Below, in pieces: positions 16,367 through 25,691 of a stretch of DNA of 64,000 nucleotides. Location: positions 116,772 to 180,771 of the forward strand of contig JAOAIJ010000019.1 in the NCBI GenBank assembly GCA_026414765.1, in the 5' to 3' direction. The DNA comes from Clostridia bacterium (GTDB lineage: Bacteria; Bacillota; Clostridia; Acetivibrionales; DSM-27016). How positions within the stretch are numbered: position 1 is the first letter of the stretch; each line of letters starts with the position of its first letter. The notes under the pieces are model-generated. The model ran no database searches. It was not told the origin of the DNA and saw only the letters and a list, made by a program, of their open reading frames with translations. Made by a program: the position numbers and the translations under genes.

Positions 16367-18595
16367 TTACTTTTTATCCTGAAGCTTTGGTTTTAGCACG
16401 ACTGTAGCCAGTGGAGGAATTCGCATACCTACAGAGTAAGGCTTCCCGTGAGTAGCGATCTCTTCTGCCTGCAAGCCGCCGCAGTTGCCTACGTTACTGC
16501 CTCCGTATATCTCAGAGTCACTATTTAGTATTTCCTCGTAATAACAGTCAAATGGTACTCCTATACGGTAATGATCATATACTACCGGAGTAAAGTTGCA
16601 TACAAAAATCAGCATATCATGCCAGTCTTTACCCTTGCGCAGAAATGATACTATACTGTGGTCCGAATCGTTACAGTCAATCCATTCGAAACCGTCATAG
16701 CTGAAGTCTACTTCGTATAACGCTTTCTCAGTCCTGTACAGCCTGTTCAGATCCCGTACATAAGCCTGCATTTTTCTGTGCATATCATAATCCAAGAGCA
16801 GCCAGTCCAAGCCGGTTTTGTATTTCCACTCAATGAACTGTCCGAACTCACAGCCCATGAACATCAATTTTTTACCCTGGTGACCATACATAAACCCGTA
16901 GCTGTTCCTTAAGCCGGCAAACTTTTGCCAGTAGTCCCCCGGCATTTTATTAAGCATTGAACATTTTCCGTGAACAACTTCGTCATGCGACAGAACCAGT
17001 ATGAAATTTTCCGAATACGCATACATGATGGCAAATGTCAATAAGTTGTGATGGTACTTTCTGTATATGGGATCCATGCTTACATATTTCAAAAAGTCAT
17101 TCATCCAGCCCATATTCCACTTAAAAGAGAAGCCGAGGCCGCCCATGTAAGGTGGCTTTGATACCAACGGCCAAGATGTGGATTCTTCTGCTATCATCAT
17201 TACTCCGGGGAAATAGCTGTACACAGTATGATTCAACTGACGTATGAATTCTACAGCATCAAGATTTTCTCTTCCTCCGTACTTATTGGCAATCCATTCA
17301 CCGTGATTTTTTCCGTAATCAAGGTACAGCATGGATGCTACAGCATCGACCCTTAAACCGTCAATATGATATTTTTCAAACCAGAAAACTGCGTTGGAAA
17401 CTAAAAAATTTCTTACTTCATTTCTTCCGTAGTTAAAGATGTGTGTTCCCCAATCAAGGTGTTCACCCTGCCTGCAATCCTCATGTTCATAGAGGGCAGT
17501 TCCGTCAAAGCGGGCAAGGCCATGACCGTCTTTCGGAAAATGTGCGGGAACCCAGTCAACTATTATTCCGATTCCATTCTGATGGAGCTTATCAACAAAA
17601 TACATAAAATCCTTTGGCTCACCATACCTGCTGGTAGCAGCAAAGTATCCTGTAACCTGGTATCCCCACGAGCCATCAAACGGATGCTCTGATACGGGGA
17701 GTATTTCTATATGTGTATATCCCATTTCTTTTACATATTCAACGAGTTGGTCGGCTAATTCCCTATAGGAGAAAAAGCCGTTATCATCATCGTCAATTTT
17801 CTTCTTCCACGATCCGAGGTGTAGCTCATAAATTGAAACGGGTTTTTCCAGTATATTTGAATTTTCCCTTTCCTTAATCCAGTCTTTATCTCCCCACTGG
17901 TAGCCTTCTATATCATATACTATGGAAGCCGTGTCCGGTCTTAATTCTGCATAGAAAGCATATGGATCCGCTTTTTTATATATCTCCCCAAAGTGAGTCT
18001 TTATTTCATATTTATATACATCACCCTTGCATATACCCGGAATAAATATCTCCCAAACACCGGAACAGCCAAGGTTTCTCATCTGATGCCTTCTACCGTC
18101 CCATTGGTTGAAGTTTCCGACTACACTTACGCGTTTGGCACAAGGTGCCCAGACAGCAAACAGAGTACCGTCAACCCCATTGACTTTACAGATATGCGCT
18201 CCAAGTTTTTCATATATTTTATGGTGATTGCCTTCGTTGAAAAGATGTATATCATAATCAGATATGACCGGCAGGAAACTATAGGGGTCCGATATTGAAA
18301 ATGTATTGTTTTCATAATCGGTAACTTCCAGCTTGTACTGAAAAAAATCATTTTTATCTTTTATTAATACCTCAAAGAAACCCTGTTCATTGATTTTTTC
18401 CATTAGATACTTTCTTCCACCTGCATCATCAATTACATAAATATCTTTTGCATTAGGAAAGAATGCCCTTATGGCATATACTTCCCTATTTTCTTTTTTC
18501 ATCTCTACTTTATGTATACCTAGCACATTGTAGGGATCTCTATGCTCTCCGGCTATAATACATGTTATTTCCTCAATATTTGCTGTTGTATTCAT
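16367..18595 (-). CDS. glgB: 1,4-alpha-glucan branching enzyme
   Basis: The 742-residue enzyme forms alpha-1,6 branches in glycogen. Residues about 1-110 and 110-210 are two N-terminal beta modules, the second a CBM48 ([21 protein letters not shown]). The GH13 barrel follows with [18 protein letters not shown] (nucleophile Asp417), MIAEEST (acid Glu470) and [10 protein letters not shown], and the C-terminal beta domain ends the protein. The 53-residue spacing of nucleophile and acid equals that of E. coli GlgB. AGAGAGG precedes the ATG. No glgC, glgA or glgP lies nearby, so it is separated from the other glycogen genes. Confidence 0.96.
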   Translation of the reverse strand: MNTTANIEEITCIIAGEHRDPYNVLGIHKVEMKKENREVYAIRAFFPNAKDIYVIDDAGGRKYLMEKINEQGFFEVLIKDKNDFFQYKLEVTDYENNTFSISDPYSFLPVISDYDIHLFNEGNHHKIYEKLGAHICKVNGVDGTLFAVWAPCAKRVSVVGNFNQWDGRRHQMRNLGCSGVWEIFIPGICKGDVYKYEIKTHFGEIYKKADPYAFYAELRPDTASIVYDIEGYQWGDKDWIKERENSNILEKPVSIYELHLGSWKKKIDDDDNGFFSYRELADQLVEYVKEMGYTHIEILPVSEHPFDGSWGYQVTGYFAATSRYGEPKDFMYFVDKLHQNGIGIIVDWVPAHFPKDGHGLARFDGTALYEHEDCRQGEHLDWGTHIFNYGRNEVRNFLVSNAVFWFEKYHIDGLRVDAVASMLYLDYGKNHGEWIANKYGGRENLDAVEFIRQLNHTVYSYFPGVMMIAEESTSWPLVSKPPYMGGLGFSFKWNMGWMNDFLKYVSMDPIYRKYHHNLLTFAIMYAYSENFILVLSHDEVVHGKCSMLNKMPGDYWQKFAGLRNSYGFMYGHQGKKLMFMGCEFGQFIEWKYKTGLDWLLLDYDMHRKMQAYVRDLNRLYRTEKALYEVDFSYDGFEWIDCNDSDHSIVSFLRKGKDWHDMLIFVCNFTPVVYDHYRIGVPFDCYYEEILNSDSEIYGGSNVGNCGGLQAEEIATHGKPYSVGMRIPPLATVVLKPKLQDKK

Positions 18596-18885
18596 CTTTT
18601 ACCTCTCTTATCCATAGTCTCAAAGTATTGAATATTATTATATGGAATAGCTGAGAAAGAAATTTTTTCATAACATGATACTAATACTATTAAATATGTT
18701 TGATTAATTCTAATTGCAAGTTTCGCTGATGCCTTAAGTCACTACACAAGCAATTCAAATCAACTAGCGCAACAAGTTAATTTAGAATAAAGTAATCATG
18801 TTAAAATCTTATATTATTATATAAAATTATACAATAGATATGTAGTAAATATACGGTATATTAAAATTTGCTGATATACAGCCAT
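18596..18885. other. AT-rich intergenic region, no gene seen
   Basis: A minus-strand TATAAT at 18637-18642 could be the -10 box for glgB, but no convincing -35 lies at the right distance. Nothing else is recognised. Confidence 0.35.
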
Positions 18886-18938
18886 AAGTAAAAACGGCTG
18901 GAAGGCTTTAATGTTAAGCCTTCCAGCCGTTTTTACTT
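18886..18938. terminator. Bidirectional terminator at the amidase stop codon
   Basis: A stem of more than 20 bp (GTAAAAACGGCTGGAAGGCTT and its complement) with a 7-base loop ends both directions; its right arm contains the stop codon of the amidase gene. Confidence 0.85.
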
Positions 18939-19865
18939 TGCTAGACCTGAATTTTCTATTCCATTCATTATTGCCTTGGCAATTTTTTCTCTGAAACTTT
19001 TCTGAGTTAAAAGTTTACGTTCTTCTTTATTTGTAATAAAAGCGGTTTCCACCAATACACCAGGGATGCTTGAATTTTTTAATATGTAGAAATTTGCTGT
19101 TCTAATACTATTTCTGGGCCGCTGCTTACCATTTACCTTCAAGTTGTTAAGCTCTTTCTGGATACTTAATGCGAGGGCTTTAGACTTTGAACTTTTAGAA
19201 TTATAAAATACAATAGACCCTTTCATTGCCGGATTCTTGGGGAGACTGTTAACGTGTACGCTTACAAACAATCTGGCTTTACTTTTACCTATAATATTAA
19301 CTCTGGCATCCAGCTCTCTTTTTTCTATGGGGCCTCTGAGGCTTGAGAGCTTATATAGGGAAATATCCCTCGACCGGGTCATTAACGCATCATAATTTTT
19401 ATTTTCCAAGTACGACTCAAGCATCTTTGAAATATCGAGATTCACTTCCTTTTCGACCACGGATCCCTTTGAAGTTCCGGGATCCCTCCCTCCATGGCCT
19501 GCATCTATAACTATTTTAATTCCTGATTTACTCTGCTGGCTGGAAGTATTGGTTCTTTTCAAAAGGGTGTTTATGCGGTTGAGTGTTATAGTTCCTGCAT
19601 TGCCTGTCGGGGATATTTTATGTTTTTTCTGAAAGCTGATTACTGCAGATTCTGTTGCTTCTCCGAAATAGCCTGTTAAACTCGAGTTGAAGAAACCTAA
19701 AGATTTTAAATCCTTTTGAAGCTGCAATACTTTACTCCCACTCATTCCCTGCTTGAGTAAATCCGAGCTTCCCGCACCGAGAACGGTTTGGTACGGCGTA
19801 ATCATGAATAGAAATGCCAGTAAAAAAACCAAGGGCAAAATCCTTCTCCTAGATCGGAAAAACAT
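18933..19865 (-). CDS. Secreted N-acetylmuramoyl-L-alanine amidase with peptidoglycan-binding domain
   Basis: The 310-residue protein has a signal peptide (RSRRR then a hydrophobic core, cleavage near residue 30), a PG_binding_1 repeat at about 36-95 (GSKVLQLQKDLKSLGFF, FGEATESAVISFQKKH), and an Amidase_3 domain at about 115-308. Zinc ligands are visible in DAGHGG (His), VEKEVNLD (Glu) and SVHVNS (His), with catalytic Glu in LVETAFI. It cuts the bond between muramic acid and the stem peptide in the wall. CwlD-like spore amidases share the catalytic domain, but the binding domain suggests a vegetative autolysin. A 12-bp dyad precedes the gene at 19920-19950. Confidence 0.93.
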   Translation of the reverse strand: MFFRSRRRILPLVFLLAFLFMITPYQTVLGAGSSDLLKQGMSGSKVLQLQKDLKSLGFFNSSLTGYFGEATESAVISFQKKHKISPTGNAGTITLNRINTLLKRTNTSSQQSKSGIKIVIDAGHGGRDPGTSKGSVVEKEVNLDISKMLESYLENKNYDALMTRSRDISLYKLSSLRGPIEKRELDARVNIIGKSKARLFVSVHVNSLPKNPAMKGSIVFYNSKSSKSKALALSIQKELNNLKVNGKQRPRNSIRTANFYILKNSSIPGVLVETAFITNKEERKLLTQKSFREKIAKAIMNGIENSGLAK

Positions 19866-19919
19866 AGAATAACCCCCTCTTTTATGTCTGTGAGGATGAT
19901 AGAATCCGGTTAGAATATT

Positions 19920-19950
19920 AGTTTACCATAACTAAATATTATGGTAAACT
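19920..19950. promoter_or_regulatory. Perfect 12-bp dyad upstream of the amidase gene
   Basis: AGTTTACCATAA (19920-19931) and TTATGGTAAACT (19939-19950) with a 7-base centre, 55 bases upstream of the start codon. It could be an operator; there is no T tract for a terminator reading toward the amidase. Confidence 0.45.
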
Positions 19951-20037
19951 GTATTTTCTTGAAGTTAAATGTAACATAATTATACTATAAAGGTCGAATT
20001 TTGTAAATTTTTGATATTAATAAGTGAAAAAAATTTC

Positions 20038-20066
20038 TTGTATATTTGCATTTATTGTGATAAAAT
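20038..20066 (+). promoter_or_regulatory. Sigma-A type promoter of rpsF-ssb-rpsR
   Basis: TTGTAT (20038-20043), a 17-base spacer and TAAAAT (20061-20066); the transcript would start near 20073, giving a 60-base leader. Confidence 0.65.
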
Positions 20067-20079
20067 GACTATTCGTAAA

Positions 20080-20130
20080 TCCTTGCTCTGCACATATGAT
20101 GCAGGGCCATAGTCCGGGAGGAGGTGAAGT
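20080..20130 (+). promoter_or_regulatory. Possible S6:S18 autoregulatory leader structure
   Basis: CTGCAC and TGCAGG can pair just upstream of the Shine-Dalgarno, and a CCG triplet follows (AGTCCGGGAGG), as in the known rpsF leader motif that mimics the S6:S18 site on 16S rRNA. The match was made by eye only. Confidence 0.35.
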
Positions 20131-20133
20131 AGA

Positions 20134-20421
20134 ATGATGAACAAATACGAAACTATTTTCATCATCAATACTGAAATTGGGGAAGAAAGCGTTAAGGCTC
20201 TTGTTGAAAAATTCAAGAACATGCTGGAAACTTCAACCCAATTGGAAAATATTGATGAATGGGGAAAAAGAAAGTTGGCATATCCTATAAACGATCTCAA
20301 CGAAGGCTATTATGTACTGGCAAACTTCAGTGCAGAATCCAATTTCCCACAAGAACTTGAAAGAGTATATAAAATAACCGATGGTATCATCAAATATATT
20401 GTTATAAGGAAAGAAAATTAA
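20134..20421 (+). CDS. rpsF: 30S ribosomal protein S6
   Basis: The 95-residue protein has the S6 ferredoxin-like fold: MMNKYETIFIINTEIGEES, VEKFKNMLE, DEWGKRKLAYPINDLNEGYYVLANF and a C-terminal KYIVIRKE. It binds S18 in the platform of the small subunit. GGAGGTG precedes the start. The order rpsF-ssb-rpsR is the standard Firmicute arrangement. Confidence 0.98.
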   Translation: MMNKYETIFIINTEIGEESVKALVEKFKNMLETSTQLENIDEWGKRKLAYPINDLNEGYYVLANFSAESNFPQELERVYKITDGIIKYIVIRKEN

Positions 20422-20430
20422 GGTGATTTT

Positions 20431-20847
20431 ATGAATAAGGTTATTTTAATGGGGAGGCTTACCAAAGAGCCCGAACTCAGATACACAAGCACAAACAATA
20501 CAGCTGTTTGCAGCTTTACTCTTGCTATAGACAGAAAGTTTTCCAAACAGGGTGAAGAGAAGCAGGCAGATTTTATACCTGTAGTTGCTTGGAGCAAACT
20601 GGGCGAGTTTTGCGGGAAGTACTTTCAAAAAGGCCGCCAGGTAGTTGTTGTAGGCAGAATTCAAACCAGAACCTGGGACGATAGTGAAGGCAAAAAACAC
20701 TATGTAACCGAGGTAGTAGCTGAGGAGGCGTACTTCGCTGACAGTAAAAAAGGAGAAGGAATGCCCTCAAGAAATACAGGTGGAGCAGGCTCTGACCAGA
20801 CGGACGGGTTTTATCCGATAGACGACGATGATGAACTTCCGTTTTGA
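20431..20847 (+). CDS. ssb: Single-stranded DNA-binding protein
   Basis: The 138-residue protein has an OB fold at about 1-105 (MNKVILMGRLTKEPELRYT, FTLAIDRKF, DFIPVVAWSKLGEF, VVVVGRIQTRTW), a short Gly/Ser linker and the acidic tip DDDDELPF that recruits replication and repair partners. It starts nine bases after the rpsF stop, consistent with translational coupling. Confidence 0.97.
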   Translation: MNKVILMGRLTKEPELRYTSTNNTAVCSFTLAIDRKFSKQGEEKQADFIPVVAWSKLGEFCGKYFQKGRQVVVVGRIQTRTWDDSEGKKHYVTEVVAEEAYFADSKKGEGMPSRNTGGAGSDQTDGFYPIDDDDELPF

Positions 20848-21046
20848 GCAGGACCTGTAGGTGATAGGATACAGTGACGGGCAACAGAATAAGTGATACG
20901 TATTTGTTGACCATACTGTAAGTTTAACGATTATATTTATTAGACGATAAATAATTCTCTATGGGTACATATGCAGCAGCCTGTTAAGGATTGCTGAAAG
21001 TTATGATCGCATAGATAGAAATTATTGTGGAAGGAGGTTTTGAACC

Positions 21047-21334
21047 ATGCCAGGACCAAAAAGGGATAGAAATAACAGAGATTCCTATGATAAGGGCGAA
21101 GGTAAAGGCGGAATGAGGATGAGAAGGGCAAAGAGAAAAATTTGTGCCTTCTGTGTTGATAAAGTAACCGATATAGACTATAAGGAAGTTGCAAAAGTAA
21201 GAAAGTTTATTTCTGAAAGAGGAAAGATACTTCCAAGAAGAATATCAGGAAACTGTGCTAAACACCAACGTCAACTGACTGTAGCTATAAAGAGGGCAAG
21301 ACATATTGCATTACTTCCGTATACAGCAGAATAA
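21047..21334 (+). CDS. rpsR: 30S ribosomal protein S18
   Basis: The 95-residue protein carries the S18 core [36 protein letters not shown] and [24 protein letters not shown]. The Cys-x2-Cys with the later Cys and His suggests a zinc-binding (C+) form. A 20-residue basic, Gly-rich extension precedes the core. AAGGAGG lies before the ATG. About 200 bases separate it from ssb, with no gene between. Confidence 0.97.
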   Translation: MPGPKRDRNNRDSYDKGEGKGGMRMRRAKRKICAFCVDKVTDIDYKEVAKVRKFISERGKILPRRISGNCAKHQRQLTVAIKRARHIALLPYTAE

Positions 21335-21340
21335 AAACAG

Positions 21341-21376
21341 CCCCCTGTTAGTGATGAAAGCTAACAGGGGGTTTTT
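21341..21376 (+). terminator. Rho-independent terminator of the rpsF-ssb-rpsR operon
   Basis: CCCCCTGTTAG (21341-21351) pairs with CTAACAGGGGG (21361-21371), followed by TTTTT. Confidence 0.93.
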
Positions 21377-21558
21377 ATAACAGTTGGTACGGCAGCATTT
21401 GCTAGTAAAAACGGGTTGGAAATAAAAAGATTTAGTGGTACTATTAAATTCGGAATAAAAAAGGATTCAAAGATTCCTTTTTACTTGTACATAGTATGAT
21501 CGTGGTTTGCCGGATATTTTTCTGGATAGAATTTAAAACGGGGCTTATTGAGGTGTTT

Positions 21559-22392
21559 ATGCGGAAGATAGGTTTTTTAGGTCCTAAAGGTACCTTCTCA
21601 CATGAGGCAGCTTTAGAGTATATTAAGAAAAGGGAGATTGGATATACAGCTTGTGACTTCAATTCCATTACGGATACGCTGCTTGCCGTACAAAGAGGGG
21701 AGATCCATGAAGCAATAGTCCCCATAGAAAATTCACTGGAGGGTGCAATAAATGTAACACTTGATACTATTGCATTTGATGTGGATCTGAAAATTATGGC
21801 TGAGGAAATAATAGCCGTAAGACCAAACCTCCTCGTAAAAAAAGGAACCAGGATTGAAGACATAAAATGCATACTGTCACATCCTCAGCCTATAGGACAG
21901 TGCATTAAGTATATAGGATCAAGATTTCCCGGAGCCCAGGTGAAAAGTGTTTACAGTACGGTAGGGGCTGTAGAGGAAGTGCTGGAGGGGAATGGCGATT
22001 TAGCGGCTATCGGTACTATCGCTGCGGCGGAAGCATATGGGTTGGATATATTAGACAGAAACATTCAAGATGGGGAGAATAACTTTACAAGGTTTGTTGT
22101 CGTGTCTGGTCAGGATAGTGAGAGAACCGGTGATGACAAAACTTCTATTGTATTTTCGACTGAAAATAAACCGGGAAGTTTATACAGGATACTGGATATT
22201 TTTAATTTATGGGATATAAATATGACCAGGATTGAATCAAGACCTGCAAAAAACCAACTGGGAAGATATATATTTTTTGTTGATATTATAGGACACAGGA
22301 GTGACGATGACGTGAGAGACGCACTTACAATGGTACAGAAAAAAACGTCATTTTATAAATTCCTTGGATCGTATCCGGTGTTTAGGAGCTAA
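21559..22392 (+). CDS. pheA: Prephenate dehydratase
   Basis: The 277-residue enzyme converts prephenate to phenylpyruvate for phenylalanine. The catalytic PDT domain (about 1-185) shows FLGPKGTFSHEAA, VPIENSLEGAINVTLD, LSHPQPIGQC and the signature NFTRFVVV. A C-terminal ACT domain (about 200-275) with KPGSLYRIL and ESRPAKN gives feedback inhibition by Phe. The ATG at 21559 has GAGGTG four bases upstream; an in-frame ATG at 21496 lacks a site. It is a stand-alone dehydratase without fused chorismate mutase. Confidence 0.96.
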   Translation: MRKIGFLGPKGTFSHEAALEYIKKREIGYTACDFNSITDTLLAVQRGEIHEAIVPIENSLEGAINVTLDTIAFDVDLKIMAEEIIAVRPNLLVKKGTRIEDIKCILSHPQPIGQCIKYIGSRFPGAQVKSVYSTVGAVEEVLEGNGDLAAIGTIAAAEAYGLDILDRNIQDGENNFTRFVVVSGQDSERTGDDKTSIVFSTENKPGSLYRILDIFNLWDINMTRIESRPAKNQLGRYIFFVDIIGHRSDDDVRDALTMVQKKTSFYKFLGSYPVFRS

Positions 22393-22496
22393 GCTGCAGG
22401 AGTAAAGCAAATAGCCGGAAGCCGGGAATTTGGTTTACAAATCAAGGCTTTATAGTTGGTATTGTTTGGGAAATTGAACAAGAATACCCGTTTTAG

Positions 22497-22505
22497 TGGT
22501 ATAAT
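22497..22505 (+). promoter_or_regulatory. Extended -10 promoter of the MazG-like gene
   Basis: TGGTATAAT is a perfect extended -10; TTGAAC lies 20 bases upstream, too far for an ideal -35. Confidence 0.45.
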
Positions 22506-22582
22506 ATTAGGACAATTATGTTAGGTTGAAGTTTTTTGTTAACTACTAATTGTTAATTGTCAACTGATTACGGGGTGAATAA

Positions 22583-22924
22583 ATGGGTGTTTTTGATAAA
22601 GAGATTGATATTACCAGGAACATAAAGATTATTGAATGGCTAAAAAGCGAACTCCTGACCGATATGGCAAATCTTTTCAAAATACTGGTAAACGGCATGA
22701 AGGAAGAAATACATGATTCTATAGCGGATACCATATCCAATATAATCTTAATATCGTATCTGCTTGGCAGAAGATTGGGTATCAGCTACAATTCAATAGA
22801 GATGAAGATAGAGAATAAAGTGAAACTGGGACTGGTTGAGAACCACGATGTGGAAAAGTACTACGGAGATCTTTCCGAACTTTCAAAGCATCTGAACAGC
22901 TCCAGATATAAAATTAAGAAGTAA
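22583..22924 (+). CDS. MazG-like family protein
   Basis: The 113-residue all-helical protein resembles the small MazG-like proteins of Firmicutes: IEWLKSELLTDMANLFK, then EEIHDSIADTISNIILISYLLGRRLGISY with paired acidic residues where MazG-type pyrophosphohydrolases bind magnesium, and IENKVKLGL. Nucleotide pyrophosphatase activity is family-based inference. The ribosome-binding site GGGGTGAAT precedes the ATG. It stands between pheA and gdpP. Confidence 0.75.
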   Translation: MGVFDKEIDITRNIKIIEWLKSELLTDMANLFKILVNGMKEEIHDSIADTISNIILISYLLGRRLGISYNSIEMKIENKVKLGLVENHDVEKYYGDLSELSKHLNSSRYKIKK

Positions 22925-23042
22925 CTGATTTGATTTTGCCTACAAACAGGGAGCTATAGTCAGGCAGCCTGAAAACGGAGTTAATCCGAAACTTCTAACA
23001 AGGATTGTTTAGACTTTCAGGTTGCAGTATTAGGAGAAAGCT

Positions 23043-25052
23043 ATGGATAATAAAAAAATTTCTGGCATTTTTGTACCACGCGCAAGTTTCTACCTATGGA
23101 TAATTTTTGTATTACTGATTATTGTGACCATATTGCAGTGGCAGGTGGCCATACCGGGATATCTGCTCTTAATCGCTCTTTTCTACTACAATTTCAGATC
23201 AAGCTATGTAAGGCAGCGTGAAATCACCAGGTATATAGAAAATCTTACATTTAATATAGATTCAGCTACTAAAGATACCCTGCTGAATTTTCCAATGCCT
23301 CTGGTGGTAGTAGAACTGAATGGTACAATTATTTGGTACAATTCTTCATTCAGGAAGATTTTCGATGGCGAAGAGCTTTTGGAAAAAACTATAAGTTCTT
23401 TTGTCGGAGAGCTGCATCCTGAAAACCTTATCGATGAAAAGACTAATATCTGTAAGGAGATAGAAATAAATAACCGTCATTATTGTGTGCTTGGCAATAT
23501 TGCGAAAGTTGAAGACAAGAATAATAAGGATGAGTATATTCTTTTGCTTTACCTGGTTGACAACACTGAGCTGATAGAAACAAGGAAGTTATACAATGAT
23601 GAAAAACCTGCTATAGGAATCATAATTATAGATAATTACGATGAACTGATGCAGAGTATGGAGGATTCCAGCCAGCCACAAATGCTTGCCGAGATAGAAA
23701 GAAAAGTTGTACAGTGGGTAGGATTTACAGGCGGCATAATCAAGAAGTTTGAAAGGGATAAGTATCTTTTTGTATTTGAATATAAACATCTGAAGGATTT
23801 TGAGGAAAAAAAATTCGAGATCCTTGATATTGTAAAGGAAATAAATATCGGTAACAGGATTCCTGTAACACTAAGTCTTGGTTTCGGAATAAACGGAGGC
23901 ACACTGCTTGAAAACTTTAAGTATGCTGCAGCATCCATAGATATTGCGCTGGGAAGGGGCGGCGACCAGGTAGTTCTTAAAGATGGAGAGAGCTTCAGTT
24001 TCTATGGCGGGAAAACCAGGGAGCTGGAAAAGAGGACCAGGGTAAAGGCAAGAGTCATTGCATATGCTTTGCGAGAGCTTATGGATCAGGCATCTTCAGT
24101 CATGATTATGGGGCACGAAAATGCGGACATAGATTCTCTGGGATCAGCTCTGGGACTATACAGGATTGCAAAGAACAGGGAGAAGGATGCATACATAGTA
24201 CTGAACTATTCCAATCCGACTATAGACAGCATGGTATCCAAAATACAAAAAAGTAATGAATATGAGGGCTTGTTCATTGGAAGAGTAGAGGCCTTGGAAA
24301 AGATAAACACAAAAACACTGCTGATAATTGTTGATACGCATAGGCCAGGATTTACAGAGTGCCCGGAATTGCTCAACTACACTGACCAGATAGTAGTTAT
24401 CGACCATCACAGAAAAGGAGCGGATTTTATCCAGGATGCAGTTCTGACTTATCAGGAAACTTATGCATCTTCAACCTGTGAGCTTGTCACTGAAATTCTC
24501 CTGTACGTAGAAGAAAAGGTCAAACTGAAGTCTATCGAGGCAGAGTCTCTATATGCGGGAATTGTTGTGGATACTAAAAACTTTACATTCAAAACCGGGG
24601 TAAGAACCTTTGAAGCAGCATCATACCTCAGGAGGCAGGGGGTGGACACTGTTGCGGTGAGGCAGCTTTTCCAGAATGACCTGAAAACCTATATCAATAT
24701 TTCCAATGTTGTAAAAGACGCTGAAATAATTAATGATAAAATAGCAATATCCATCTGTCCTCCTAACACAAAGAATGCACAGCTTATAGCTGCACAGGCT
24801 GCGGACCAGCTTTTGACCCTTTCGGGGCTTGTTGCTGCATTTGTATTAAGCTATGCAAATAGCGAAGTTTTTATAAGCGGCAGATCCCTTGGAGATGTGA
24901 ATGTTCAGGTAATCCTGGAAAAACTGGGTGGTGGAGGGCATCTGACTGTTGCAGGAGCACAGCTTCAGGATATTTCGATAGAAGAAGCCAAAGATAAACT
25001 TAAGTATGCTATAATTGAATATATGGACGAGTGCAATAATAGTGAAAAATAA
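23043..25052 (+). CDS. gdpP: Membrane cyclic-di-AMP phosphodiesterase GdpP
   Basis: The 669-residue protein hydrolyses c-di-AMP and so sets potassium, osmotic and wall homeostasis. Two membrane helices lie at about 14-52, a PAS-like domain at about 75-170, a degenerate GGDEF domain at about 180-310, and a DHH/DHHA1 catalytic module at about 345-665. Metal-binding motifs are GHENADIDSLGSA, VDTHRPG, IDHHRKG and the DHHA1 loop GGGGHLTVAGAQ. Order and length match B. subtilis YybT/GdpP, and the next genes are rplI and dnaB as in that species. AGGAGAAA precedes the ATG. Confidence 0.96.
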   Translation: MDNKKISGIFVPRASFYLWIIFVLLIIVTILQWQVAIPGYLLLIALFYYNFRSSYVRQREITRYIENLTFNIDSATKDTLLNFPMPLVVVELNGTIIWYNSSFRKIFDGEELLEKTISSFVGELHPENLIDEKTNICKEIEINNRHYCVLGNIAKVEDKNNKDEYILLLYLVDNTELIETRKLYNDEKPAIGIIIIDNYDELMQSMEDSSQPQMLAEIERKVVQWVGFTGGIIKKFERDKYLFVFEYKHLKDFEEKKFEILDIVKEINIGNRIPVTLSLGFGINGGTLLENFKYAAASIDIALGRGGDQVVLKDGESFSFYGGKTRELEKRTRVKARVIAYALRELMDQASSVMIMGHENADIDSLGSALGLYRIAKNREKDAYIVLNYSNPTIDSMVSKIQKSNEYEGLFIGRVEALEKINTKTLLIIVDTHRPGFTECPELLNYTDQIVVIDHHRKGADFIQDAVLTYQETYASSTCELVTEILLYVEEKVKLKSIEAESLYAGIVVDTKNFTFKTGVRTFEAASYLRRQGVDTVAVRQLFQNDLKTYINISNVVKDAEIINDKIAISICPPNTKNAQLIAAQAADQLLTLSGLVAAFVLSYANSEVFISGRSLGDVNVQVILEKLGGGGHLTVAGAQLQDISIEEAKDKLKYAIIEYMDECNNSEK

Positions 25053-25130
25053 ATTTTAGATGCAAAGATAAATCAAAAGTAGAGGTTAGAATAATATCTG
25101 TCTCTAGCTGAGCTTATAATGGAGGTTGCT

Positions 25131-25580
25131 ATGAAGGTTATATTAAAACAGGATGTCAAAGGGATGGGAAAGAAAGAAAGCATGGTTGAAGTCAGCGACG
25201 GGTATGCAAGGAATTACCTGATACCAAGAGGCCTGGCTGTAGAGGCTAATGCTACAAACATCAATGTTATGAATACTAAAAAGGAAGCCGAACGTTCAAA
25301 GAAGGAAAGAGAACTTGCAAGTGCTAAAGCTTTGGCAGAAAAAATCAAAAACATTACGGTTGTTATTAAGACTAAGGCAGGAGAAAACGGAAAGCTTTTC
25401 GGTTCTATTACAAGTATGGATATAGCCGGCAAGCTTAAAAGCGATTTTGGACTTGATATAGACAAGAAAAAGATTCAGCTACAGGATGCGATAAAAGCAT
25501 TGGGAACTACAGAGGTGGAAGTAAAGCTTTACCCTGAAGTAAGTGCAAAGCTTATGGTAAAAATCGAGCAGGGACAATAA
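25131..25580 (+). CDS. rplI: 50S ribosomal protein L9
   Basis: The 149-residue protein has the L9 N-domain (MKVILKQDVKGMGKK, VSDGYARNYLIPRGLA), the long charged connecting helix (about 45-80) and the C-domain (ENGKLFGSITSMDIA, DKKKIQL). The ATG at 25131 follows GGAGG by five bases; the in-frame ATG at 25119 lies before that site and is rejected. Confidence 0.97.
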   Translation: MKVILKQDVKGMGKKESMVEVSDGYARNYLIPRGLAVEANATNINVMNTKKEAERSKKERELASAKALAEKIKNITVVIKTKAGENGKLFGSITSMDIAGKLKSDFGLDIDKKKIQLQDAIKALGTTEVEVKLYPEVSAKLMVKIEQGQ

Positions 25581-25582
25581 AA

Positions 25583-25662
25583 GAAGGTTAAGGCTAAGGT
25601 TAAGGTTAGGGGATATCGGCATAAAATCTGAGACTATCAAAAGCAAATCTGAACCTCAACCT
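25583..25662 (+). repeat. AGGTTA-type short tandem repeats and complementary tract
   Basis: Between rplI and dnaB, AAGGTTAAGGCTAAGGTTAAGGTTAGG repeats a hexamer-like unit about four times. About 40 bases on, AACCTCAACCT can pair with it to form a long hairpin. Confidence 0.45.
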
Positions 25663-25691
25663 GTTTAGCTACCGGAGGGAGCTAAATAATC

